Shown: positions 1 to 7,658 of the stretch, in pieces
How positions within the stretch are numbered: the first letter of the stretch is position 1
Layout: the number at the start of each line of letters is the position of its first letter
Origin: an uncultured Flavobacteriales bacterium
GTDB taxonomy: Bacteria; Bacteroidota; Bacteroidia; Flavobacteriales_E; Vicingaceae
DNA: 64,000 nt
Reading direction: 5' to 3'
Assembly (NCBI GenBank): GCA_905479995.1
Contig: CAJQON010000037.1
Span: forward strand, 29,489-93,488
Notes under the pieces: model-generated
The model's input: the letters and a program-made list of their open reading frames with translations, nothing else
Told to the model about the DNA's origin: nothing
The model's database searches: none
Position numbers and translations under genes: made by a program

Positions 1-37
1 GAAAAAAGAGTTGACCCACAGTATTGTAGGTCAACTC
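1..37 (-). terminator. Intrinsic terminator after the metX-metZ operon
   Basis: Nine-base arms at 8-16 and 29-37 are perfect reverse complements, and three further pairs extend the stem inward. Read leftward, the hairpin is followed by a run of T (positions 7 to 2). It lies about 90 bases beyond the metZ stop, so it most likely ends the operon. Confidence 0.75.
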
Positions 38-124
38 AAAGCAATGTTTCCTTCTGTACTAATTATTTCAATGAATATTTATGACATCGATAAATCGAGT
101 TATTGTAATAAGTCTATGGTGTAG

Positions 125-1282
125 TTAAAATGCCTGTTTTATATCATTGATAATGTCATCGGCATGTTCTAATCCAACAGATATTCTTATTAATCCTGGC
201 AATATACCTACTTCATTTCTTTCTTCTTCTGTGAGTTTAGAATGCGTTGTTGATGCCGGATGAGTGGCTATACTTCTAGTGTCACCCAAGTTTGCCGTAA
301 TTGAAACCAATTTTAAGGCATCTAAAAATTGGCGTCCTTTTTCTACTCCACCCTCAATTATAAAGCTCACAATTCCACCTCCTGCTTTCATTTGTTTTTT
401 GGCTACCGCATATTTTGGATGGGAAGGTAAAAATGGATATTTAACGAGTTCAACTTGAGGGTGTTTTTCTAACCATTGGGCTACTTTTAATGCATTTTCT
501 GAATGTCTATCCATTCGTACGGCCAATGTTTCTATACTTTTGGAAATTACCCATGCATTAAATGGCGATAAAGCTGGACCAGAATGACGCGCAAACCCTT
601 GTACTTCATCAATTAGGTTTTGTTTCCCCGCAATTAATCCTCCTAACACTCTTCCTTGTCCATCTAAATATTTTGTGGCAGAATGAATTACTAAATCTGC
701 TCCAAATTTTATGGGTTGTTGTAAGTAAGGTGTAGCAAAGCAGTTGTCTACAATGTAAAGTAGTTTGTTTTCTTTAGCAAATTCTCCTAACCATTCTAAA
801 TCCAATATATCTACTCCAGGATTTGTTGGTGTTTCTACAAAAACCAATTTGGTGTTTTCTTGCACGGCAGCTGCCCAATTATCAGTATCATCAATGTCTA
901 CGTATGTAAATGTTATTCCCCATTTGGGTAATATTTTGGTTAATATGGTATGTGATGAACCAAATATGGAGCGACAAGCCAATACATGATCGCCTTGTTT
1001 AAGTAATGCTCCAAAGGTGGTAAATACTGCTGCCATTCCTGTTGCTGTAGCCCAGCCTGCTTCGGCTCCTTCTAAGGCGCAAATTTTTTGGATTAATTCT
1101 GTGGTGTTTGGGTTAGAAAAACGGCTGTAAATATTTCCTTCTACTTCATCGGAAAACATTGCTCTCATCTGCTCAGCATCATCAAACACAAAACTTGACG
1201 TTAAATGCAATGGTGTTGAGTGTTCGTTGTATTGCGATCGTTCGCTTTGAGTTCTTATGGCTAATGTTTCAAATTTTTTCAT
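125..1282 (-). CDS. metZ: O-succinyl/O-acetylhomoserine sulfhydrylase (Cys/Met metabolism PLP enzyme)
   Basis: A 385-residue member of the Cys/Met metabolism PLP-dependent family, full length. The PLP-binding lysine is K204 in the SATKYLDGQG motif, and the substrate-loop arginine region SRFSNPNT sits near residue 53. These enzymes join an activated homoserine to sulfide or cysteine. Given metX in the same operon, direct sulfhydrylation of O-acetylhomoserine to homocysteine is the likely reaction. Its ATG overlaps the OsmC stop codon (ATGA), showing tight translational coupling. A cystathionine gamma-synthase or methionine gamma-lyase activity cannot be excluded from sequence, since these subfamilies share the same motifs. 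It is the last gene before the terminator at the window edge. Confidence 0.88.
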   Translation of the reverse strand: MKKFETLAIRTQSERSQYNEHSTPLHLTSSFVFDDAEQMRAMFSDEVEGNIYSRFSNPNTTELIQKICALEGAEAGWATATGMAAVFTTFGALLKQGDHVLACRSIFGSSHTILTKILPKWGITFTYVDIDDTDNWAAAVQENTKLVFVETPTNPGVDILDLEWLGEFAKENKLLYIVDNCFATPYLQQPIKFGADLVIHSATKYLDGQGRVLGGLIAGKQNLIDEVQGFARHSGPALSPFNAWVISKSIETLAVRMDRHSENALKVAQWLEKHPQVELVKYPFLPSHPKYAVAKKQMKAGGGIVSFIIEGGVEKGRQFLDALKLVSITANLGDTRSIATHPASTTHSKLTEEERNEVGILPGLIRISVGLEHADDIINDIKQAF

Positions 1283-1695
1283 AATTCCTTAATGGTATAG
1301 GTTGCAGTAATTTCAATTTCTTTGTTTAAACTTAGAGCTACTGAACAATATTTTGTTAATGTTAGTTCTATGGCTTTCTCAACTTTAGTAGAATCTAAAT
1401 TTCCGGTTAATCCAAAATGAATGTTAATGGTTTGAAATGCTTTGGCGGGTGTTTCATCTCTTGTTGCTGAAACCTCAACTTGATAGCCAACTAACTCTTG
1501 TCGTTGTTTGCTGAGTATTAATCCTAGGTCTATGCTAGCGCAGCCACCCAAACCCATTAGTACTAATTCCATTGGACGAGCTCCTTTTCCTTCTCCGCCA
1601 ATAGCAGGGTTGGCATCAATGTTTATGGTAATTTTATCTTCAGTTGTTGCCTCATAATGGAAGGCTTTGTTTATTCTTTTTAAGTTTACTTTCAT
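1279..1695 (-). CDS. OsmC family protein
   Basis: A 138-residue OsmC/Ohr-fold protein. The family contributes two cysteines to a thiol peroxidase site. Here a cysteine is visible in the LGGCASIDL motif (about residue 52) and a second in the TKYCSVALSL motif (about residue 116), matching family spacing. OsmC proteins reduce organic hydroperoxides using thiol donors in the cytoplasm. It is embedded between the sulfate-reduction gene cysH and metZ, with a 4-base overlap to metZ and a 9-base gap from cysH. This suggests a role linked to sulfide or persulfide handling in this operon, but that is inference. Family assignment is strong, exact substrate unknown. Confidence 0.85.
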   Translation of the reverse strand: MKVNLKRINKAFHYEATTEDKITINIDANPAIGGEGKGARPMELVLMGLGGCASIDLGLILSKQRQELVGYQVEVSATRDETPAKAFQTINIHFGLTGNLDSTKVEKAIELTLTKYCSVALSLNKEIEITATYTIKEL

Positions 1696-1704
1696 GCTGT
1701 TATT

Positions 1705-2394
1705 TTATAAGTGTAATCCACATTCTGTTTTAGGGTTATTGTTCCACCTGCCTTCTCTTCCTTTTCCAGGAACAGTACAGTGTTTGCAACCAATAGAAAA
1801 ATAGCCTTTTGCTACTAATGGGTGAAATGGAAGTTCATTTACTTTGATGTAATTTTCTCTTTCTTCTTTAGTGACATCTAACAATGGGTAAAACTTCAAT
1901 ATTCCACCTCTTTCTTCAAAAATATCTAATGATGCTCGATGATCTGATTGCCATTCCATTAAACCAGATACCCAAACCGTAAAGTTGTCTTTTATATTTT
2001 GTAAAGGTTTCACTTTGTTTACTGAACAACATAGGTTTGGATCCTTTTTCCAAGTTTCATCGGTGGTAGTGAAGTCATGTTCCCATTTTTCGGCTCCTAC
2101 ATTCTCTACTTTCAATCCATAAAGATTGGTCAACTCTTCCTTATACTTAAGTGTTTCATCGAAATGATAACCGGTATCTATAAAGTATATTTTTTGTTGG
2201 TTGTTTATTGTTGAAAATACGCGCAACAAAAATGCAGAAGTAGCAGCAAAAGATGATGTTAGCATCACTTCTTGAGGCAAAAAGTCTTTGTACAATTCTG
2301 TTATCCTTTGCTCTACAGAAAGTTGATTGTATTTTTTGTTTAGCGCAGCAATTTGCGTTACAGTAAAAGTTCGTTTTAAGGTATTTGGCTCCAT
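1705..2394 (-). CDS. cysH: Assimilatory phosphoadenylyl/adenylyl-sulfate reductase
   Basis: A 229-residue PAPS/APS reductase. The catalytic cysteine is C225 in the C-terminal ECGLHL motif. A CC pair (C122-C123) and a CxxC (C203, C206) provide the four ligands of a [4Fe-4S] cluster, which in characterised members goes with use of adenylyl sulfate rather than PAPS. That preference is inferred. The reaction gives sulfite, later reduced to sulfide for the MetZ step in the same operon. The start is an ATG at 2394, 121 bases after the homoserine dehydrogenase stop. No convincing internal promoter was seen in that gap, so it probably belongs to the same leftward transcript. Confidence 0.9.
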   Translation of the reverse strand: MEPNTLKRTFTVTQIAALNKKYNQLSVEQRITELYKDFLPQEVMLTSSFAATSAFLLRVFSTINNQQKIYFIDTGYHFDETLKYKEELTNLYGLKVENVGAEKWEHDFTTTDETWKKDPNLCCSVNKVKPLQNIKDNFTVWVSGLMEWQSDHRASLDIFEERGGILKFYPLLDVTKEERENYIKVNELPFHPLVAKGYFSIGCKHCTVPGKGREGRWNNNPKTECGLHL

Positions 2395-2515
2395 TTAGTT
2401 TAAATTTATCTCGTAAAGTTCGGATTCTTGATTTAGTTTTTCGCTATAATTATTGTCTGTTATTAATAAGTTTGTGGCTTAATTCATTAACGCTATTTTA
2501 TCCTCTAAATTTCCA

Positions 2516-3745
2516 TTATACTAAAACCTCTTCTTTAACAGAGGCTAATGTTAGTTCATCAATTAAATTATCATTCTCCAAAGCCAATATGGAGATCTTT
2601 TCTTTTTGAAGATTGAATTTTATGGCCGCCAAATTCTCTAAAGAAATTTTGCCAATAAATTGCTTGCCATAAATATCTAAAGGATATAGGCTCACAAATT
2701 CGTCTTCAATATCTTGTAATGAATAAGTATCTTTAGTAGAAAGAATTACTGAAATGACATTGGTATTGTTCACTAAGTAATTTTCATTTGCTAGTTTCTT
2801 ATAATTGTATTGATAGCCTCGGTCTATGGCTTTTAAATCGGAATAAATTACCGATCCAGTAGGTAAACTTCCAGCTCCTTTGCCTTTGTAAAATTGACTC
2901 CCAATGTCTTTCCCTTCTACTACAACTCCATTAAATTCGTTTTCTACGGTAAATAAATCATTGTTAGCACTTATTAAAGTTGGCAAAACAGATAAGGTTA
3001 GTTGATGTCCTACTAATTCTGCTTTGGCAATTAATTTAATTTTGAGCCCATGCTGTTTCGCAAATTCAACATCTTGCTTAGAGATTCCTTCGATACCAAT
3101 GTTTAAAACTTGTTCTGGCTTAAGTATTTTTCCAAAAGCATGAGCTGTAATAATAATTAGTTTATACAACGCATCAAACCCACCAACGTCTGAAGTTGGA
3201 TCAGCTTCAGCAAACCCTAATTTTTGAGCTTCTAATAAGGCATCATTGTATGAAACTTCTTCGTTAAAAAGCTTACTTAAAATATAGTTTGACGAACCAT
3301 TAAAAATTCCTTTTACTGCGTTTATAGATTCGTTGGCAAATAAATCATTCAACACTCTAATGATTGGTATACTACCGCAAACGGCTCCTTCATATAAGAA
3401 GGTTCCATTGTTCTCTTTTTCAAGTTGAATTAAATCCGCTAAGTTTTCTGCAATTAGTTTTTTATTGGCTGAAATTACTCTCTTTCCAATTTCTAAATTC
3501 TCTGCTACTAAACCGTATGCTTCTTTTGCCGAACTAATTAATTCAACCACCACATCCATGTCTTTATCTAAAACGGTTTTTTCGTTAGTCGTTTCAATAA
3601 TTGAAGGAACAGCCTTTCGTTGTTTTGAATCGTTTTTTACAATTATTGTATGTAATCTTTCGGCATTTTCATTTTTGGCTAAGTAATCTTGAAATCCTTG
3701 ACCTACAACCCCAAATCCGTATAATTTTATGTTTTTTGTTCCCAT
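2516..3745 (-). CDS. hom: Homoserine dehydrogenase
   Basis: A 409-residue monofunctional homoserine dehydrogenase without a fused aspartokinase. The N-terminal Rossmann motif GFGVVGQGF lies at residues 11-19. The catalytic domain shows the family stretches VISANKKL, YEGAVCGSIPII, GIFNGSSNYIL and EADPTSDVGG. It reduces aspartate semialdehyde to homoserine with NAD(P)H, providing the substrate acetylated by MetX. Its ATG overlaps the metX stop by one base (TAATG), so the two are coupled. The C-terminal part from about residue 320 is variable and could be a degenerate regulatory domain. I am confident of the function. Confidence 0.92.
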   Translation of the reverse strand: MGTKNIKLYGFGVVGQGFQDYLAKNENAERLHTIIVKNDSKQRKAVPSIIETTNEKTVLDKDMDVVVELISSAKEAYGLVAENLEIGKRVISANKKLIAENLADLIQLEKENNGTFLYEGAVCGSIPIIRVLNDLFANESINAVKGIFNGSSNYILSKLFNEEVSYNDALLEAQKLGFAEADPTSDVGGFDALYKLIIITAHAFGKILKPEQVLNIGIEGISKQDVEFAKQHGLKIKLIAKAELVGHQLTLSVLPTLISANNDLFTVENEFNGVVVEGKDIGSQFYKGKGAGSLPTGSVIYSDLKAIDRGYQYNYKKLANENYLVNNTNVISVILSTKDTYSLQDIEDEFVSLYPLDIYGKQFIGKISLENLAAIKFNLQKEKISILALENDNLIDELTLASVKEEVLV

Positions 3746-4797
3746 TATATTGCAATTTTTAATCGTTTAACTTCTTTTTTATTTTGTTGAGCATAAAATT
3801 TTTCAAGCTCATTTTTTAATTGTTCTGTTTCTATTAAAAACCCATCGTGTCCGTACAGAGAGTTTATTTCAACGAATTCACTATTGATAATTCCTTGGTG
3901 CAAGACTTCAGATTCCGATACCGGAAAAAGAATATCTGAACTAACAGCAACTACCAATGTTTTCGCTTTTATTTGACTCAGTGCTTGGTAAATTCCATTT
4001 CGATTTCTAGCTACATTGTGACTATCCATTGCCTTAGATAAAAACCAATAGGAATAAGCATTGAATCTATCGACCAATTTTTCTCCTTGGTAATTTTGAT
4101 AACTGGCAGCATTAAAATCATCGCTCAATTCATCATTATCTTGCTGAGTTGCGTTATAAGTATCATAATTTCTATAACTCAGTAAAGCAATTGCTCTTGC
4201 AGCTTTTAACCCTTTTAATCCTGCGTCAGCAGCATCAGAAAACCAGGTTCTATCGGCTTTAATGGCCAAACGTTGGGTTTCATTAAATGCTTTTCCCCAT
4301 GGTGAGTGTTGAGCGTTGGTAGCTACCAAAACTAAATTTTCTGTCAAATTAGGTCGTTGTATGACCCACTCAACAGCTTGTTGTCCGCCTAAAGAACCAC
4401 CCAATAAGGTGTCGATTTTTTCAATTTTTAATTCTGCTCTTAACAAGTCTAATCCTTTTACAATATCTCTAATGGTAAATTGAGGGAAATGATGGAAGTA
4501 AGGATTTCCAGTATCTGGATTAATAGATAAGGGCCCGGTCGATCCATAACAAGAACCCAAGACATTGGCACAAATAATAAAGTGCTGTTCTGGATTGTAA
4601 AACTTTCCTTTCCCAACTAATCCATTCCACCATTCTTCTGGGTTGGAGTTTGCTGTTAGTGCATGAGTTATCCAAATAACATTGTTTTTTTTGTTGTTCA
4701 GTTTGCCAAAAGTGGTGTAACCAATAGTTATTTCAGCTAATTTTCTACCTGACTCTAACTGAAAAGTGTTTTGATAAGTATATGTTTTATTGCTCAT
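3745..4797 (-). CDS. metX: Homoserine O-acetyltransferase
   Basis: A 350-residue alpha/beta-hydrolase-fold acetyltransferase. The catalytic triad is visible as S135 (GGSLGGQ), D288 (SSDILFP) and H317 (YGHDGF). It transfers acetyl from acetyl-CoA to homoserine, the committing step to methionine. The reading frame stays open upstream to a GTG at 4875, but I chose the ATG at 4797 because the protein then begins at the usual family position and the extra 26 residues look like leader sequence. It is first in the operon, downstream of a promoter, a SAM riboswitch and a leader ORF with a hairpin, so control is probably by transcription attenuation. Some relatives are succinyltransferases; the distinction is not made here. 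Confidence 0.92.
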   Translation of the reverse strand: MSNKTYTYQNTFQLESGRKLAEITIGYTTFGKLNNKKNNVIWITHALTANSNPEEWWNGLVGKGKFYNPEQHFIICANVLGSCYGSTGPLSINPDTGNPYFHHFPQFTIRDIVKGLDLLRAELKIEKIDTLLGGSLGGQQAVEWVIQRPNLTENLVLVATNAQHSPWGKAFNETQRLAIKADRTWFSDAADAGLKGLKAARAIALLSYRNYDTYNATQQDNDELSDDFNAASYQNYQGEKLVDRFNAYSYWFLSKAMDSHNVARNRNGIYQALSQIKAKTLVVAVSSDILFPVSESEVLHQGIINSEFVEINSLYGHDGFLIETEQLKNELEKFYAQQNKKEVKRLKIAI

Positions 4798-4895
4798 TGT
4801 TTTGTGATTTAACCCTGAGGTAAAGTCAGGATATAGATTAGGGTATAGCGATTCCAGCTCGTGGAAACGAATCACCTTAATTTCAAGAAGTTTTT

Positions 4896-4948
4896 AGAAA
4901 ATAAAAGTGATGCTTAGTGGTTGCAACAGCAACACATACATAGCATCA
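4896..4948 (-). terminator. Terminator-like hairpin overlapping the leader-peptide codons
   Basis: On the minus strand a 7-bp outer stem (4948-4942 with 4914-4908) encloses a 5-bp inner stem (4933-4929 with 4924-4920), followed by a T-rich tract (4907-4896). The 5' arm is made of the Met/Cys codons of the leader ORF and the 3' arm begins at its stop codon. A ribosome stalled on the Cys run would prevent folding. The function as an attenuator is inferred from this geometry; the stem is only moderately strong. Confidence 0.5.
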
Positions 4949-5045
4949 TATATTCCGATTTAGAAACGGAATTATTGGATAAGCTTTTACCTTTCGAGCC
5001 AGAAGGCCTTACTTGGTTTTTTGAGTTTTTGTTAATTGTTTTCAT
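4914..5045 (-). CDS. Met/Cys-rich leader peptide between SAM riboswitch and metX
   Basis: A 43-codon ORF with an ATG at 5045, five bases after the 3' strand of the riboswitch P1 helix, and a TAA at 4914. The first 32 residues are hydrophilic (many N, S, K). The last 11 read MMLCMCCCCNH, so eight of eleven are Met or Cys. The distal codons lie inside a hairpin followed by a T-rich run. This is the arrangement expected of a classical attenuator sensing charged tRNA-Cys and tRNA-Met ahead of a sulfur-amino-acid operon. I know of no named family for it. Expression is not shown; the alternative is a chance ORF, made unlikely by composition, placement and overlap with the hairpin. Initiation could also occur at the internal ATG pair (4949, 4946). 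Confidence 0.6.
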   Translation of the reverse strand: MKTINKNSKNQVRPSGSKGKSLSNNSVSKSEYMMLCMCCCCNH

Positions 5046-5050
5046 TTTGC

Positions 5051-5180
5051 AATTCTTTATATGTCCCCACTATTGGGATAGGAGTTGGCACCGGTTTTCC
5101 AATTTCGAATATTCGAAACTTTAAGTTGGTTGCCAGAAGGTCAAAGAGCCTATTCTCTCGCTTCTTCTGTATAAACAATT
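5051..5180 (-). promoter_or_regulatory. SAM-I type riboswitch aptamer
   Basis: Read leftward, the region shows the conserved SAM aptamer elements in order: a P1 5' strand (5180-5171), a GAGAGAATAGGCTC segment, TTTGACC, the GGCAACC box, a P3 hairpin with a perfect palindrome (TTTCGAATATTCGAAA), the GGTGCCAACTCC box, a small P4 (CCC-loop-GGG), and a P1 3' strand (5060-5051) pairing at nine of ten positions. It binds S-adenosylmethionine and normally turns off methionine synthesis genes. It sits about 40 bases after the predicted start of transcription and directly before the leader ORF. Confidence 0.85.
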
Positions 5181-5218
5181 ACAAATCACGATTGGTGATG
5201 TATAACTGAAATTCGAAG

Positions 5219-5248
5219 CAAATGTAAATATAATTTCGTTACAACAAA
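5219..5248 (-). promoter_or_regulatory. Bacteroidota housekeeping promoter for the met operon
   Basis: On the minus strand a TTTG (5248-5245) is followed after 18 bases by TACATTTG (5226-5219), matching the TTTG / TAnnTTTG consensus of Bacteroidota sigma-A promoters. Transcription would begin around 5212, shortly upstream of the riboswitch. Confidence 0.7.
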
Positions 5249-5304
5249 ATAAAAATGATTTATATTCTGATTTCAACAAAATAAACCTATTTATAAGAAT
5301 ATAA

Positions 5305-5340
5305 TTTGGTGAGGCATTAACTCAAAATTATTTAAATTTG
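5305..5340 (+). promoter_or_regulatory. Possible promoter of the phosphoethanolamine transferase-like gene
   Basis: TTTG at 5305-5308 and TAAATTTG at 5333-5340, with a 24-base spacer that is slightly long for this promoter class. It lies 28 bases before the ATG at 5369. The -7 element matches consensus exactly; the upstream element is tentative. Confidence 0.4.
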
Positions 5341-5368
5341 AAGCAATTGTAATTCTGTTGCTATACTA

Positions 5369-7657
5369 ATGAGAAGTCTCCAACTAAAATGGTCTCCATA
5401 TCTTTTTCAGACTTTTCTCTGTTGTTACATTTTGCTGATGCCGTTTTTGCTTGATTATTTTTATGCTGTTGGCAATAGCAACAATTCTAATTTTAGTGCC
5501 AACCTTATTACCAAGCATTTTATTAAGGAAAGTGTTGTAATTGTTGTTTTTGCGTATCTCATTTGTCTTCCTTTTTTGTTTACCAAAAAGAGTGTCCAAA
5601 AGAGTTACTTTCTCCTGCTTTTTGTTTCACTTTATTTGGCTTCAATTTTAGATTTTTTACACCTCTTGGTTTTTAAAGCTAAAGCAAATTCATCGTCTTA
5701 TTATTCAATCTTTTCATCTAATCAAAATGAAACAATTGAGTTTATTACTGATTATGCAAGTCTTAATTTATTACTCGGAACAGCTGCTTTTGCAGTACTT
5801 CCTGTTGTTATTTACTGGTGTTTTAAAAAAGGATCATCTCCCCTTATTCAAAAAGTAATTTATTGGAGCGCTACAATGGTTTTTGGAATGGCTGCAGTTG
5901 TCTTTATCTCTAGAGTAGAAACGAAATCTATTAAAGCAATCTCCATTTATCAGTTCTATTTGAATTACACTGCTTATCAGCAAGAAATTAAGCAGCTAAA
6001 TAATAATGAGAAAACACTGTCTCTTTTAAAAGTAACCCATCCTAAAATTGACAACAATGAAACTTATGTGATTGTTATTGGAGAATCGACCAGTAAATTC
6101 CACATGCAGCTCTACGGCTACCACCGAAATACTACTCCAGAATTGGTTAAACTTAAAAAAGAACTCACTGTTTTTAATGAAGCAAAAAGTGATCATGTTC
6201 ATACCGTTGCTGCTATAAAAGACATGTTGCTACTTTCGGATAAAGAAGAAAAAATTACTCCTTATACGCTAATAGATTGTGCTAACAATGCAGGTTTTCA
6301 GACCTATTGGTTAAGCAACCAACATTATGTGGGAGAAAATGAAACGATTGTAAGTAGTATTGCAAAAAAGGCAAAAAAACAAGTTTTTATTAATGCTGCT
6401 GGAGGAAAAAAATTGGACGGTGATTTGTTGCCAGAAATGGATAATATTTTAAACGATAAGCCTAAAAAGAAATTGATTTTTGTCCATTTAATGGGTACTC
6501 ATCTCAATTATCACGATAGATACCCAAGCAATTTCAACGTGTTTAATGCTTCAAATATTTCTCCTTTTGGTGAACATGCGGATAGCTACATCAATCAATA
6601 TGACAATGCTATTCTTTACAATGATTTTGTTGTTGCTCAGCTTATTCAGCAGCTAAAATCAACCAAAGGAATTAACGCTATGATTTATACTTCTGACCAT
6701 GGCGATGAAGTGTATGATTTTAGAAATTTTCATGGCCATTCGCAATCCTTAGAATCGAAGTACATGAATAGTGTTCCATTTATTTTATGGACCAATGCGC
6801 CTTTTCAGCAACTCCCGTCTAGCGAAATGTTAACTGCGAAAAACAATGTGGCGCTAAATTTTTCACTAGCAAATTTCAGCAATAGCATGCAAGGTCTTTT
6901 TAACTTAAAATCTCAGCTGTATGATTCTTCCAAAAGTATTTTTAGTGATGCATATGCTAATCAAGCTACTATAAACAATGCGCTTCCTATTCTTGAAATA
7001 CCAGAAATGCCTGTTCAGTTTTCATCAAAAATATGGGTTCATCGCGTAAATAGTATTGAACGATTAAATAACATCCAAGATAAATTTGCTGGAATGGAGC
7101 TTGATGTTGTTTTTGAAAATGGAAAATTTGATGTGCGCCATCCTCCGGCTCAAACTTCAGGGCTTTCATTAGCTCAATTTTTATCGAATGTTAAGAATAT
7201 TCAATCCCATTATTTTTGGTTGGACTTAAAAAATTTAACGCAAAAAAATGAGCAAGCGGCAATTAAACGTTTAGATGAGCTCTCCAAAAAATTCAATGTA
7301 AAAGCACAATTAATTGTTGAAACTCAACACTATAAATCGATACCAGCGCTTAATAAAAGTGGCTATTTTTCTTCTTATTACTTGCCTGACTTTTCCAATA
7401 CAACTGAAAATGGATTGCAATTCCCCATTCAAATAGTCCGTAAAAGTATCATTGAAAACCAGCCGACATCAATTTCTCAAGACATTAATAATTATAAAGT
7501 GATGACTGAGCATTTTAAGAATCAGCACAAGTTAATTTGGGCGCTCAATTTAAATTGGAACGATCCAAAAACGCATCAACGAATAGAGCAATTGCTTCAA
7601 AACGACTCTACCATAAAAGTATGTTTAGTTAATTTTGAAACAGATGGAAGGAAGTAA
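5369..7657 (+). CDS. Phosphoethanolamine transferase-like sulfatase-fold protein fused to a GDPD-like domain
   Basis: A 762-residue inner-membrane protein. About five N-terminal membrane segments (residues 10-190) are followed by an alkaline-phosphatase-superfamily domain with the phosphoethanolamine transferase signature GESTSKxxxxLYGYxRNTTP (G238 onward). The likely nucleophile threonine lies in the HTVAAI segment and metal ligands in SDHGDE (D443, H444). Such enzymes move phosphoethanolamine from phosphatidylethanolamine to lipid A or glycans. Unusually, residues 556-762 form an extra domain beginning WVHRVNS, with MELDV, FDVRHPP and a WLDLK strand. This pattern resembles GDPD-like TIM barrels of the FAM151/menorin type. 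The gene stands alone, converging on dnaG with one base between stops. The fold call for the C-terminal domain is inference. Confidence 0.75.
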   Translation: MRSLQLKWSPYLFQTFLCCYILLMPFLLDYFYAVGNSNNSNFSANLITKHFIKESVVIVVFAYLICLPFLFTKKSVQKSYFLLLFVSLYLASILDFLHLLVFKAKANSSSYYSIFSSNQNETIEFITDYASLNLLLGTAAFAVLPVVIYWCFKKGSSPLIQKVIYWSATMVFGMAAVVFISRVETKSIKAISIYQFYLNYTAYQQEIKQLNNNEKTLSLLKVTHPKIDNNETYVIVIGESTSKFHMQLYGYHRNTTPELVKLKKELTVFNEAKSDHVHTVAAIKDMLLLSDKEEKITPYTLIDCANNAGFQTYWLSNQHYVGENETIVSSIAKKAKKQVFINAAGGKKLDGDLLPEMDNILNDKPKKKLIFVHLMGTHLNYHDRYPSNFNVFNASNISPFGEHADSYINQYDNAILYNDFVVAQLIQQLKSTKGINAMIYTSDHGDEVYDFRNFHGHSQSLESKYMNSVPFILWTNAPFQQLPSSEMLTAKNNVALNFSLANFSNSMQGLFNLKSQLYDSSKSIFSDAYANQATINNALPILEIPEMPVQFSSKIWVHRVNSIERLNNIQDKFAGMELDVVFENGKFDVRHPPAQTSGLSLAQFLSNVKNIQSHYFWLDLKNLTQKNEQAAIKRLDELSKKFNVKAQLIVETQHYKSIPALNKSGYFSSYYLPDFSNTTENGLQFPIQIVRKSIIENQPTSISQDINNYKVMTEHFKNQHKLIWALNLNWNDPKTHQRIEQLLQNDSTIKVCLVNFETDGRK

Positions 7658-7658
7658 A

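Noticed and set aside
4798..4875. N-terminal extension of MetX to a GTG at 4875
   Set aside because: The extra residues do not belong to the family and contain a short dyad; the ATG at 4797 fits better.
4921..5124. 67-codon rightward ORF over the riboswitch and leader
   Set aside because: It is antisense to the riboswitch and to the Met/Cys leader ORF; its composition follows from the complement of those elements.
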